64,000 nucleotides of DNA. Source: Apoda limacodes (Eukaryota; Arthropoda; Insecta; Lepidoptera; Limacodidae). The position numbers were made by a program, and so were the translations under genes. The notes under the pieces are model-generated. The model was not told where the DNA came from. It saw only the letters and a list, made by a program, of their open reading frames with translations, and ran no database searches. Within the stretch, counting starts at the first letter, position 1; each line of letters starts with the position of its first letter. Shown here piece by piece: positions 1 to 11,432 of the stretch. Where the stretch lies: positions 21,525,321-21,589,320 of the forward strand of contig OX291542.1 in NCBI GenBank assembly GCA_946406115.1, given 5' to 3'.

Positions 1-61
1 AGGTCACTGTGCTGCCGGTCATTTAATGTGAATTTCACTGTGAAAGATAATTATTTATGAT

Positions 62-439
62 CGTTTTAACCTGAAGACGTCCACTACCAAACGTTAGTTC
101 GTTTCAGCCGTAAGACGTCTACTGCTGAATGTTAGATCGGTGCAGCTGGAACTTGTGACTTTAACACATATATTTTTTATAAAAAGTTATTTATTTATTA
201 GTTATTGTTTTATCAATAATTTTTAAATTAATGATCAATAATTAATAAAAGGTATTAGTTCCGTTATGTAATCTCACCTTTATGATTAATCTGATCACCA
301 TATTTTAAAATGTTTACGTCGAAAGCGTCAGATGTGTACCATTGTTGTTAAATTAATAGGTATTCTCTTGATAAATGACAGTGTATTTATAATAAAGTTA
401 ATTAAGTATCTTTAGCTATATAGTTACCTAACCTCTTGA
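62..439 (+). repeat. Inverted-repeat arm a (copy 1)
   Basis: About 378 bp that recurs in reverse complement at 4515-4892. Shared landmarks are the CCTCTTGA end, the long A+T middle and the outer motifs containing CAAACGTTAGTTCGTTTCAG. The outer end has short internal repeats built on GACGTC..TACGGCTGAAACG, as in the subterminal repeats of foldback-type DNA elements. Whether the pair bounds a transposon is inference. Confidence 0.85.
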
Positions 440-593
440 CATACTTGACTGGCATCTCTGAAGGCAGATAAAGTGTTTCAACCCTAGTTTATATCCTTAT
501 CTACAGAGGGTTGTAACTTTGATACCCTTCATGTTTATCTTAATAGCTCTTAAGCTCTATGTTTTGTTTCCTAAATGTTTTTGCAAACTATTT

Positions 594-1039
594 AAATACA
601 TTAAAAAACTGCGTTAATTTTAGGATAAATGATTAAAAAAACTTATAAATATGAAGTTTTTAAACTTTATTTTTCTTTTAATGTCCCCAGAAGGTTATCT
701 ACGTGCAAATATTTACTTTACTGGTTGGTAGATAGTTTTTTTTTAGAATACAAATTTTAAAGTTTCTGCTGGCTAAAGTTGTTATAGGATAATGCGGTTT
801 GTATTATAATATGAAATTCCGTCGCAACAATTAAGATTGTTAATATCAAATAGAATCTGAAAATGTTTTAGTGTATAAATCGATGATTAAACGAACTATA
901 CCTACTTAAGTGAAATTCTATTATAATTGTATGCTTGCTTCGTCCGAAGAAATAAAGTAAGAGTATAACTTGTAGTAGGTTACTGTGCCACTGGTCATTT
1001 AATGTGAATTTCACTGTGAAAGATAATTATTTATGATCG
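594..1039. repeat. Direct-repeat block B (alpha form), copy 1
   Basis: A 446-bp block starting AAATACAT and ending TTATGATCG. It is homologous to 9169-9640 with scattered substitutions and lacks a 24-bp stretch present there. It occurs twice per macro-unit, alternately followed by about 8.1 kb and about 0.53 kb of spacer. The ends are not TG...CA and no primer-binding site or polypurine tract is evident, so I do not call it an LTR. Confidence 0.85.
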
Positions 1040-1855
1040 GCTGGACAGTGGGCATACTACAAGTTCCACTCTTACTATTACCTAATCTCGAGGGCAAGCA
1101 AAGAAGAGGCAATAAATACAATTTAGGCAGTATCTGTTTCCGAACTAGGAAACTCTGTATATCATACAGATTCAATAGTTACATTACACGGTTTATAGAG
1201 TAATCTAATTTAACTTTTGTACAATAGTACCAATATAATTGTTACCATCATAAATTGATTGTGTCTATTATATGATTTTCTACAGAACTACCACGTAGGC
1301 AATTATGTGTTACATAAATATCATACAGCTGTGCAACTTTATTGACTTAATTAATATGTGGCTAAAAATAACAATCAAAATCAAATTCATATTTGTTTTG
1401 GTTCCAACGATGAAATATCAAAAGTTTAACAAAAATAAATAAATAGTATAGGTATATGTATTTTTATCAGTTGTCTGGAATCCATAGGACATGCTTTGCT
1501 TAGTTTGGGGTACTGTGTGTAGTAGGATCCAAAAATATCTATTTATTATTATTACTAAGCTAATAGATGTCGCGGGTAAAAAATGTGATTTTGCCAATAA
1601 AATAGGAAGTCTCTAGATTTTTTTTTCTTATGTACCTAAGTTTTTTTCTTATGTGGAGAACATATGTACACAAATTCATTGTTTTCAAGATTAAAGGTTG
1701 AAGCAAGCTTATATATAAAATTTACTGTAAGATTTGCATACAATTATTCTTCCAACCAATGTCTTACAATCTTTTTGTGAAGTTAGACAAGTACTAGATT
1801 ATTTACGCATAAATGTATTTAGTACTTATGCTACGTGTTAAGAAATAGCAAAACG

Positions 1856-2100
1856 CTCATGTTTTTAAAGTTTCCAGATTTCTTAGCTTTGAAATGTCTC
1901 TTACTTGAAAGAAGAAAGAGCAGACGACGCAAGTCGAAGAGGATTACGCGTAAAGGCGGCTTACAGTTTGGAATACGTGTAGCGAAAGCAATCTGATCTA
2001 GATTGTCGTGTCTCAGTAGCAAAAGGATTTATGCCGTTCCGTCATGTCGCTTCAGGGTTCAATTATGTTACAAAATTTGTGTATATGTATATTTGTGTAA
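1856..2100 (+). repeat. Inverted-repeat arm b (copy 1)
   Basis: A 245-bp segment that reappears as reverse complement at 5146-5390, with a few percent substitutions. Landmarks include CAGACGACGCAAGTCGAAGA and the TGTATATGTATATTTGTG end. Its order relative to arm a is a-b-a'-b', interleaved rather than nested. Confidence 0.85.
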
Positions 2101-2406
2101 CATTCCCATAGTACAAGCTTTGCTTAGTTTGGTTCAATAGCGTTGTGTGACATGTCTGGGAATTGTCTAGGAATTGATAATCACGCGTCAGCACCGTTAA
2201 AAATATTTACGGTAACGCAATTTGTACCCATTTTGTTAAGAAAATTAAATACAGTTTCATTATTACAATGTATATAATTAAAATATTGTATGTAAGCCAT
2301 CAAATATTCAAAAAATATACAATTTTAGTTTTACCCTTAAAATCTAGATAAATATACTTGATTATATGTATGAGCGATCACCAATTTAAAAATTATACTA
2401 TAAAAT

Positions 2407-2530
2407 AGCTTTTGCCAACGGCTCCGCCTGCGTTACATACGGCTATCATCGACCTGAGATTTCTGTGGCAAGTCCTTTAATTTATGACGAAAGTTTGATA
2501 CCGTAAGCTTTAGCTGTAGCTAGTTTTAGT
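2407..2530 (-). mobile_element. Fragment of the GCGAAAGT/AGCTAGT short element
   Basis: On the minus strand the end GGCGGAGCCGTTGGCAAAAGC resembles the 3' end of the elements at 4061-4410 and 56189-56487. Only this terminal portion is recognisable. The second-unit copy is at about 11984-12107. Confidence 0.5.
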
Positions 2531-3774
2531 ACCTGTAGAAACATAATATAATATCCTCCGTCCTTCGAAAATCTCTGTACTAATTAAAACTATTTAACAA
2601 AAAAAAAACCGGCTTTAAAATGATGCAGTAAAAAGGTAAAAATAATTACTTGTTACGAAAACTCTGATCTAGACACGCGGTAGCGTGTCAAGCCAAGTTC
2701 AAGTAACAGAACTGGCGAGCAGCACACGAACCATTTGGAGCCACTTTTGACCCCCTCATAACTCAAAACCTATTTCACATAAAAGTGTCAAACTCATATA
2801 TTGAGATTTGCGAGATACATATGTGCTCTTAATTTCATAAGCACATCTCAAACGGTTATTTAGATATTAACGTTCAAAAATCGTCATTTTAATCACTGAC
2901 TGATCTATAGACTAAAACTCTAACCCAGTTCCAGATGACGTAAAAGTTGAAATTTGGCATGCAGATAGGTACTTAGGTGAATACAAAGGAATAAATCAGA
3001 AACTGGTAAATTTTTATAATTTTATTATAATTTTTCACTTAACCTTTAAGCGGGCGCGCGGTCATTTGTAACGGCAGCGGTCGCGCCTAACCTTAATGAC
3101 CGTCAAGGTTTTTAAGAATTAAAAAGACAAATTATTATATTATTTGAATAAAAATTTACTTAAACACATTCCCTTAAGATAGAATAAAACAAATATTTGG
3201 CAGAAAACCTACAAAAATTTATATTAAAGCACTTTTACGAAGCGAATCTTCAACGACGTCAGCCGCGCGTTTACTTTGCAAAATCTACGCAGCATGCACA
3301 ACGAAAGATATAATTTAGATTAAGCAATGCGCACAGAAAGTAAAAATCTATTGTTTTGAGTTCACAATGAACCTATGAGAGGCTACTAATATTGGCAAAC
3401 ATGAGTGATGATAATATACGAATTTATAACCGAAAATATGGTTGCCGCGCGACCGATTGAACGGTTTGATTCTATTAGGAACACTTAACTTATACTTATA
3501 AAAACTGTAATAGCAGAATCAGCAATCAGCAATCAAAACTTATGACAGCCGGTCTTTATGTGGATTTTAAGGTTAACACGAGAATATATAACGAGTTGAA
3601 TACCACACTTAATTTGTTTTAAAGCCAAATATTTCCGTTTTAGTACTTATAACTAAGAGCATAGTCGACTTTCGTATTTATTACGTTATTAAATGGGACT
3701 TAGTATTAATTATTGTTTCAATATTTAGCGCACATCAATAGTGTAAGATCATAACTTATAAATAATTAAATAAT

Positions 3775-3960
3775 AGGCATTTCGGTACACGGCGTGCGGT
3801 GCGACGTCGGAGAAGACGGGTGGGAGCGGTGCGATAAAACCTTGATGCGAACGTGTCCGAGCGAGTGGCAGCCGCGCTTATAAACGCGAGCGCCCCATCT
3901 TGCTGTTCGGTTATATGTCTCGATATCTTTCGAGGTTGCGGTTTCTGCTACGAAATTCAT
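3775..3960 (-). other. G+C-rich patch with TATA-like box (copy 1)
   Basis: About 185 bp of CpG-rich sequence in otherwise very A+T-rich DNA. On the minus strand it holds a TATA-like GTTTATAAG (3877-3885) and a 64-codon open frame (3766-3960) with no recognisable protein similarity. It could be a transposon promoter, an exon remnant or imported DNA; nothing decides between these. The copy in unit 2 is at 13353-13538. Confidence 0.35.
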
Positions 3961-4060
3961 AGGTTTTCTTAAAAAATACTTATATATTTGTGGTTATATT
4001 ATTATTACAATTCTTTTAGTAAGTACGTATGGTAAAGGCAATTGTATAGGTCAAAAATCC

Positions 4061-4410
4061 CATTAATATTATAAAGGGGAAAGTTTGTGAGTGTGTGACT
4101 GTATGAGTGTTTGTTACTTCTTCACGCTTCAACCACTGTCGGATCGGGATGAAACTTGCATACATATAGGTTAGGTCCTGGAATATCATATACTTTTTAT
4201 CTCGAAATTCCCGCGGGATATATAACCGAGCTTAAACGAACTGTAGCTACAAACTTCGTTAGTGTAATTAAGGAGTAAATCGCAGTCGCCGATAACCGAA
4301 TTTAGCGCGGGGTAATTAAGGAGTAAATCATAGTACCAATACTGAGATTAAATAAAGGAGTCCCACGCCGATAACCAAATTAGGGCAGGGCGGCCGTTAG
4401 CAAAATTCAT
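4061..4410 (+). mobile_element. Short non-autonomous element (ATTATAAA...GAAAGT family)
   Basis: It starts with ATTAATATTATAAAGGGGAA and continues through CTTCTTCACGCTTCAACCAC, CTTTTTATCTCGAAATTC and GCCGATAACCAAATTAGGGC. This order is shared with 20077-20385, 51527-51737, 52093-52306 and 56189-56487 in the window. I recall the family as very common in Lepidoptera and possibly Helitron-like; that class is not proven here. A second start of the same family follows at 4427-4514 and is cut by arm a'. Confidence 0.7.
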
Positions 4411-4514
4411 AAAGTACCAGCTATCCCATTAATATTATAAATGCGAAAGTTTGGATGTTTGGTTGTTTGTCACGCTTCAACCACTGGATGGATCGGCAAC
4501 CGCTCAACTGATTT

Positions 4515-4892
4515 TCAAGAGGCTAGGTAACTATATAGCTAAAGATACTTAATTAACTTTATTATAAATACACTGTCATTTATCAAGAGAATACCTATTA
4601 ATTTAACAACAATGGTACACATCTGCCGCTTTCGACGTAAACATTTTAAAATATGGTGATCAGATTAATCATAAAGGTGAGATTACATAACGGAACTAAT
4701 ACCTTTTATTAATTATTAATCATTAATTTAAAAATTATTGATAAAACAATAACTAATAAATAAATAACTTTTTATAAAAAATATATTTGTTAAAGTCACA
4801 AGTTCCAGCTGCACCGATCTAACATTCAGCAGTGGACGTCTTACGGCTGAAACGAACTAACGTTTGGTAGTGGAATTCTTCAGGCTAAAACG
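4515..4892 (-). repeat. Inverted-repeat arm a' (copy 1)
   Basis: Reverse-complement partner of 62-439. Past its outer end (to about 4955) the GGCTGAAACG / ACGTTTGG motif repeats two or three more times, forming a small degenerate minisatellite with a period of roughly 46 bp. Confidence 0.85.
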
Positions 4893-5085
4893 AAATAACG
4901 TTTGGCAGTGGATGTCTTACGGCTGAAACGTGGACGTGTTTCGGCTGAAACGAAAGTCACAAGTGCTGCATTAAAATTAATATTTCTATCGTTACTTATT
5001 TTTATGTTGGCTTTGTTGTTCCTCTCTAGAAAAATCCCGTGCTTGATCACGTGTTTTCCCACCTAGGTATCCGCAAAGACACAGT

Positions 5086-5454
5086 ACATTAAAATAACCC
5101 TGACACGTTCTTACTTTCTAGAGATAGGAAAGTTTTGACTTTTTTTTACACAAATATACATATACACAAATTTTGTAACTTAATTGAACCCTGAAGCGAC
5201 ATGACGGAACGGCATAAATCCTTTTGCTACTGAGACACGACAATCTAGATCAGATTGTTTTCGCTCTACGTATTCCTAACTATAAGCCGCCGTTACGCGT
5301 AATCCTCTTCGACTTGCGTCGTCTGCTCTTTCTTCTTTCAAGTAAGAGACATTTCAAAGCTAAGAAATCTGGAAACTTTAAAAACATGAGACATTAAAAT
5401 AACCCTGACTCATTCTTACTTCCTAGAGATAGGAAAGATTTGACTTTTTTTACA
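5086..5454. repeat. 64-bp direct repeats flanking arm b'
   Basis: ACATTAAAATAACCCTGAC...GAGATAGGAAAG...TTGACTTTTTTTACA occurs at 5086-5149 and again at 5391-5454 with few differences. It is far longer than a usual target-site duplication, so a local duplication or repair event is more likely. The second-unit copy is at 14664-15032. Confidence 0.75.
5146..5390 (-). repeat. Inverted-repeat arm b' (copy 1)
   Basis: Reverse complement of 1856-2100. It is bracketed by a 64-bp direct repeat (5086-5149 and 5391-5454) that carries ACATTAAAATAACCCTGAC and GAGATAGGAAAG. Confidence 0.85.
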
Positions 5455-6071
5455 ATTTTTCTAACTAAGTGTTCCATTTTCACACGTAATCCGAAAATTA
5501 CCGAGCATGTATGATTAATATTACATTACTGTCGTAGCCGTGAAAGTTAGCCTTCAACGATAATAAACGATTAAAAAAGCTTGCCAAACTTAAAAAAATC
5601 ACGTGCTTGAGAAGCATTTTTGATCATTTAGGGAGCCTTTTACATACATCCTTAGTCACTTTATTTTATATATTTCGTTGAAATTAAAAAATAACTCTAA
5701 ACCAAAACTAAAATACATACTAATTCCTGGTGTCTAAAAAGTATTTTTTTTATTTTTTTACACTTATTTAACTACACGCTTTTAGTGTTCTATTTTTGAA
5801 CGAAATCTTAAAAATTTTAAACATTTTTAAGTTAACATAATTACTGGATTACAAATATTTATTTTACTTTATACAATGGTTAAGTGGTTAAGGAACATCT
5901 AGTGCGGTTTTACTTACATCAAGGAACAAGAAAGTAATTTTATTCCATTTGTATTTTTAATATAAGTTGCAATTTATATTTTCCGGAAAACTGTTTGTCT
6001 TACAAATATATTTTTTGAGGAAAAGGAATGATTTGTAGCAGTATGTTTTTTTTTCATAATTTGTAAATATC

Positions 6072-6165
6072 AAAGAATGAATGAATTTTCTTTATTGCAC
6101 AAATTAAATAGAAATACAAAGCGACCTCTACCAGGCAAACTATGAAGCTTATATTGAAACTTAAC
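6072..6165 (-). mobile_element. LINE 3' end fragment, minus strand
   Basis: Read on the minus strand it gives GTTTGCCTGGTAGAGGTCG followed by GTGCAATAAAGAAAATTCAT. This layout matches the 3' ends near 37185-37265 and 63555-63660: a box around TGGTAGAGA, then a GCAATAAA signal close to the tail. It is a short 3' remnant of the CR1/Jockey-group LINEs in this window. The unit 2 copy is at 15650-15743. Confidence 0.5.
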
Positions 6166-6243
6166 TTCATCATTGTAAAGCTATTAGAAGTGCCGGTAGG
6201 ACGTCTCGCCACGCCAAATAAGAACCAGATCATTTGACGATTT

Positions 6244-6650
6244 GACGCTTATTTCGCGACAGTAGGAAAAGGCCAAACGGCATTACTTTAGTAACATGGA
6301 AGCGTGGGAGGACTTTGGTCTGGGACGCGACATGTGTGAACGCTCTAGATCCTAGTCATTTGGAAGGCTCCTATCGGGCAGCCGGTCACGCTGCGGCCAA
6401 GGCGGGGAACTTGAAATACAAGAAACACAGCGTTCATAAAAACTGTTACGAGTTTTGCGCCTTTGGCGTGGAGACTCTAGGAGTATGGAGCTCGGACGCT
6501 AAATCTTTTGGTAAGCAAATCGTAAAGATGCTCATTGATGTGTCCGGCAACCTACGTGCTTCTAGTTTCTTCAAGCAAAAGATTAGCCTGGCCATTCAGC
6601 GGGGGAACGCTGCTTCTCTAGTTCCACTATGGAAAACTATTTTTATTTGA
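6244..6650 (+). pseudogene. Retroelement C-terminal RPDG/WDAT-domain fragment (copy 1)
   Basis: The plus frame reads RDSRKRPNGITLVTWKRGRT, then LVWDATCVNALDPSHLEGSY and on to IQRGNAAS near 6606. This string (RPDG..L..W, LVWD.T..DTLA.SH, AFGVETLG, QRISLAIQRGNAAS) is one I recognise as a domain seen in many invertebrate retroelement proteins. The D of RPDG is N here and DTLAPSH has become NALDPSH, so it is decayed. The first AUG of the open stretch is at 6315, but the homologous frame starts upstream. No reverse transcriptase lies next to it. The spacing of conserved acidic residues could suggest a PD-(D/E)XK-like nuclease, but that is inference only. Confidence 0.6.
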
Positions 6651-7250
6651 AATTTTCACGCGGATAAAAGTTGTTTCGTGAAAATAGGCTCTCCCCATTC
6701 CATATTACAATGTAGGTGTGTGTTCAGCCGCTGACTGCCCCCCCGTGAAGATATAAATACAAATGAATTCAAACACATAAATACTAACAAGCATAGTAAT
6801 TTACTTAGGTACATTAGTACATAACTACTACATTATAAACTTTGGTGTAAAAGTATAAAAACTTTTTAATTAGGACGATATATGGAAGTTCAAACCTGAT
6901 AAAATATATGTCTAGCAAGGCGATTGAAGTTGATTATTACAGAACCATTTGTATATGTAAAAGAAGAAGCTGACTGATTGACTGACTGACTGTTTTATAC
7001 AACGACATATCAAACTACTGCTGGGTCTAAAAATTTGAAATCAGACATGTGGGTTCCTTATGTGATGTACGGTTCTTTGATATTAGTATTCCTTTTTAAT
7101 ATAATACCCTATTTTTACTATCTTTTGTCAGTTTTTCCTTCAATCAGGGGGTCGCCTTTAACTTCAGAGTCTAATAGGGTACGTGGAGCTAATAAGTTTG
7201 AGAAACCCTGGCTTAGAAGAATATTTATGGATAAAAACTACACTAACTAA

Positions 7251-9168
7251 AATGAGTCACTTATATTTTTTTGAATACGTAAAAGTTTAGGTATTAAAAG
7301 TGAAGTATACTATATTACTATTTTAGCGTCGGGTTCCTACCGCGGCTCCTTGATTATAGTAAGTAAGTTTTTTTTATGGCAAGCTATAGCTATAACTATT
7401 CTGTTATAGTTATTTCTGCGAAATAAAATTTAGACTGTGTATTCAATCAGTGTGTTAAACTGTATAAGCCATCTCCATTTCTCATTTAAGCCAAATTGAT
7501 TCAATCAGCTGGTTCATCAAAATCAGCTCAGCAGTTCTAGCGAATTTTTTCCTCTCTCCACTAATCCGACTCACAGTTGATATTTTTTTAATAAGTTATG
7601 TCCATATTTCAATATTTTCTTATTAAAATTGGCTCAGCGGTATAGCCCAGTTCCTCTTAACCCTCTTTGCGCTAATCTGATTCACACTTGACGTTTTAAA
7701 GTAGCCTGTGTTCTTTTCAAGAACTCAATCTATCTCCATGCTAAATTTAATCTCAATTAATACAGCGGTTTAAGCATGAGGAGGTAACATACAGAAAAAG
7801 TTACTTTTGCATTTATAATATTAGTTTAGATTTTAGTAGATAGTGTCTTTAGTAATTTGAAATTCAACGTACTTAATTTGTTGTTGTGATACTTATTTCG
7901 TCTCTAAATAGTTACTTATTTTACAGCCAAGAAGACAAATATTTCAAAATCCAAAAGCTATCGATTGGGCAACAGTAATTAATATCCTCGAAAGCTTACC
8001 CTTAATTAAACTTCTGGTAAAGTTTGTGTTTTCCTTAGTATCGAAACTGTGATTTATTACCTTACTGTAGGTATTATCAGTTAGTTTATTAACTGGCAAT
8101 CAGCTGCGGAACTGAATCAATTTAACAGTTATTATGTAGTTAACACAAATTTAAATTACAAACAAATTATGTAATTTTCATCCTGGATTATGTGATACAA
8201 TACGCAAAACACACTATAGTCCTATTTTTCTATCGATTAAAACGCGATTGGAACTAAGGCCTGAATTTCATGCATCCTTAATCCCTCTGCTCCGAGAAAA
8301 AAACAATTTCAGCATGATATCAACTGCATATGACCGGCTTAACCAGAGAGAATTTAAATCTGTCTTACACCAGCACTTGCGTTTGATAATAGTTGCAATA
8401 CTTTTTTGAAAACGTCTTGTGTTTAGCCCATAGATTTAGGAGAAAAAAATCCTAGGTCTGTGGCTCAGACGCATGTCATTTTGCTTCATACCTTTATACC
8501 CCCTCCTTATGTTGCACTTGAAAGTGTACTTAAACTACATGATTGGTTTGTATTAGACCGTAAAAATCTATTCTGCAGAAATTAAGATGAAGTGCTGTAC
8601 ATATTCAATAAAACTATTTACAATTTCATTCTATCGCATTGGACTGGTTTGTATTTTATGTACTTACCTACATAAAGAACACTCCGTTAAACCTTAGCCA
8701 TAAATTATGAATATGTAAGTAGAAACACTTGTTACACAAAGACCCGGATCACAAGTTGTAAACACAGAGGAGCCTTACTCATCCTAAACTTTTGAAATTG
8801 TTGTGGTTACCTTTCGGAGTTCCGGAAGTATATCTAAGCGGTATGCAAACAAAGTACTTTGTGTAGTTACTTAATATAAAATTTTCTTGTCTATAGTTTT
8901 AGTACATATATTGTTAAAGTTAGGTTGTAAATGTTATAAACGTTTGGAATTAATAAATTCTTCTTTTGCAAGTAAGTTTTAGCTGTTACTAGGCTTAAAA
9001 TGTTGCAGGTAAAAAAATCAGCGCCTTAACTTAATATACTTATAATGAAGAGTTTTAACTTTATATCTAATTATTATCAAAAATGTAAATATACCTATTA
9101 AAGTTGCACATCTGCAAATTATGTAGATGGGGTGAAACAAGTGCCAAGTAAGTACCTTCCTTATAAAA
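7251..9168. other. A+T-rich non-coding part of the macro-unit
   Basis: No gene is seen. The stretch 7490-7700 has repeated wording (CAGCTGGTTCATC, AATCAGCTCAGCAGTTC, CTCTCCACTAATCCGACTCAC, then GGCTCAGCGGTATAG, GCTAATCTGATTCACACTTGA). This points to two diverged copies of a short interspersed element about 130 bp apart. The rest (7830-9168) shows nothing I can name. Its copy is at 16829-18737. Confidence 0.5.
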
Positions 9169-9640
9169 AAATACATATAAAAACTGCGTTAATTTTAGGA
9201 TAAGTGATTAAAAAAACTTATAAATATGAAGATTTTAAACTTTATTTTTCATTAAATGTCCCCAGAAGGTTATCTACATGCAAATATTTACTTTACTGGT
9301 TGGTAGATAGATTTTTTTTAGAATATACATTTTAAAGTTTCTGCTGGCTAAAGTTGTTACAGGATAATGCGGTTAGTATTATAATATGAAATTCCGTCGC
9401 AATAATTAAGATTGTTACAAAAAGAAATAGAAAATTCCTATTAATATCAAATAGAATCAGAAAATGTTTTAGTATATAAATCGATGATAAAACGAACTAT
9501 ACCTACTTAAGTGAAATTCTATTATAATTGTATGCTTGCTTCGTCCGAAGAAATAAAGTAAGAGTATAACTTGTAGTAGGTCACTGTGCTGCCGGTCATT
9601 TAATGTGAATTTCACTGTGAAAGATAATTATTTATGATCG
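9169..9640. repeat. Direct-repeat block B (beta form), copy 1/2 boundary
   Basis: A 472-bp block homologous to 594-1039, with a 24-bp extra segment near 9417. It is followed by arm a rather than by the sequence that follows the alpha form. Positions 1-63 are the last part of an earlier beta block. Confidence 0.85.
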
Positions 9641-10016
9641 TTTTAACCTGAAGACGTCCACTACCAAACGTTAGTTCGTTTCAGCCGTAAGACGTCTACT
9701 GCTGAATGTTAGATCGGTGCAGCTGGAACTTGTGACTTTAACACATATATTTTTTATAAAAAGTTATTTATTTATTAGTTATTGTTTTATCAATAATTTT
9801 TAAATTAATGATCAATAATTAATAAAAGGTATTAGTTCCGTTATGTAATCTCACCTTTATGATTAATCTGATCACCATATTTTAAAATGTTTACGTCGAA
9901 AGCGTCAGATGTGTACCATTGTTGTTAAATTAATAGGTATTCTCTTGATAAATGACAGTGTATTTATAATAAAGTTAATTAAGTATCTTTAGCTATATAG
10001 TTACCTAACCTCTTGA
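9639..10016 (+). repeat. Inverted-repeat arm a (copy 2)
   Basis: Second-unit copy of 62-439; partner at 14093-14470. Confidence 0.85.
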
Positions 10017-10170
10017 CATACTTGACTGGCATCTCTGAAGGCAGATAAAGTGTTTCAACCCTAGTTTATATCCTTATCTACAGAGGGTTGTAACTTTGAT
10101 ACCCTTCATGTTTATCTTAATAGCTCTTAAGCTCTATGTTTTGTTTCCTAAATGTTTTTGCAAACTATTT

Positions 10171-10616
10171 AAATACATTAAAAAACTGCGTTAATTTTAG
10201 GATAAGTGATTAAAAAAACTTATAAATATGAAGTTTTTAAACTTTATTTTTCTTTTAATGTCCCCAGAAGGTTATCTACGTGCAAATATTTACTTTACTG
10301 GTTGGTAGATAGTTTTTTTTTAAAATACAAATTTTAAAGTTTCTGCTGGCTAAAGTTGTTATAGGATAATGCGGTTTGTATTAAAATATGAAATTCCGTC
10401 GCAACAATTAAGATTGTTAATATCAAATAGAATCTGAAAATGTTTTAGTGTATAAATCGATGATTAAACGAACTATACCTACTTAAGTGAAATTCTATTA
10501 TAATTGTATGCTTGCTTCGTCCGAAGAAATAAAGTAAGAGTATAACTTGTAGTAGGTTACTGTGCCACTGGTCATTTAATGTGAATTTCACTGTGAAAGA
10601 TAATTATTTATGATCG
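10171..10616. repeat. Direct-repeat block B (alpha form), copy 2
   Basis: Copy of 594-1039 in the second macro-unit, nearly identical to it. Confidence 0.85.
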
Positions 10617-11432
10617 GCTGGACAGTGGGCATACTACAAGTTCCACTCTTACTATTACCTAATCTCGAGGGCAAGCAAAGAAGAGGCAATAAATACAATT
10701 TAGGCAGTATCTGTTTCCGAACTAGGAAACTCTGTATATCATACAGATTCAATAGTTACATTACACGGTTTATAGAGTAATCTAATTTAACTTTTGTACA
10801 ATAGTACCAATATAATTGTTACCATCATAAATTGATTGTGTCTATTATATGATTTTCTACAGAACTACCACGTAGGCAATTATGTGTTACATAAATATCA
10901 TACAGCTGTGCAACTTTATTGACTTAATTAATATGTGGCTAAAAATAACAATCAAAATCAAATTCATATTTGTTTTGGTTCCAACGATGAAATATCAAAA
11001 GTTTAACAAAAATAAATAAATAGTATAGGTATATGTATTTTTATCAGTTGTCTGGAATCCATAGGACATGCTTTGCTTAGTTTGGGGTACTGTGTGTAGT
11101 AGGATCCAAAAATATCTATTTATTATTATTACTAAGCTAATAGATGTCGCGGGTAAAAAATGTGATTTTGCCAATAAAATAGGAAGTCTCTAGATTTTTT
11201 TTTCTTATGTACCTAAGTTTTTTTCTTATGTGGAGAACATATGTACACAAATTCATTGTTTTCAAGATTAAAGGTTGAAGCAAGCTTATATATAAAATTT
11301 ACTGTAAGATTTGCATACAATTATTCTTCCAACCAATGTCTTACAATCTTTTTGTGAAGTTAGACAAGTACTAGATTATTTACGCATAAATGTATTTAGT
11401 ACTTATGCTACGTGTTAAGAAATAGCAAAACG

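Larger units (their letters stand above)
1..9577. repeat. Macro-repeat copy 1
   Basis: First visible unit. In order it contains: the end of a direct-repeat block (1-63), inverted-repeat arm a (62-439), a full direct-repeat block (594-1039), inverted-repeat arm b (1856-2100), a G+C-rich patch (3775-3960), short interspersed elements (4061-4514), arm a' (4515-4892), arm b' (5146-5390), a LINE 3' end (6072-6165), an RPDG/WDAT domain fragment (6244-6650) and the start of the next direct-repeat block (from 9169). Confidence 0.95.

Noticed and set aside
1831..2022. 63-codon minus-strand frame in the macro-unit
   Set aside because: It lies within inverted-repeat arm b and its mirror arm does not keep the frame open. 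Unlikely to be a gene.
7035..7250. 71-codon frame with a hydrophobic N-terminal half (copy at 16613-16828)
   Set aside because: No recognisable family and very A+T-rich. The two near-identical copies differ by two amino-acid changes (S to F and F to I), which is no sign of constraint. Treated as chance.
594..9640. LTR retrotransposon bounded by the 446/472-bp direct repeats
   Set aside because: No TG...CA ends, primer-binding site or polypurine tract, and no gag or pol reading frame in the 8.1 kb between them.
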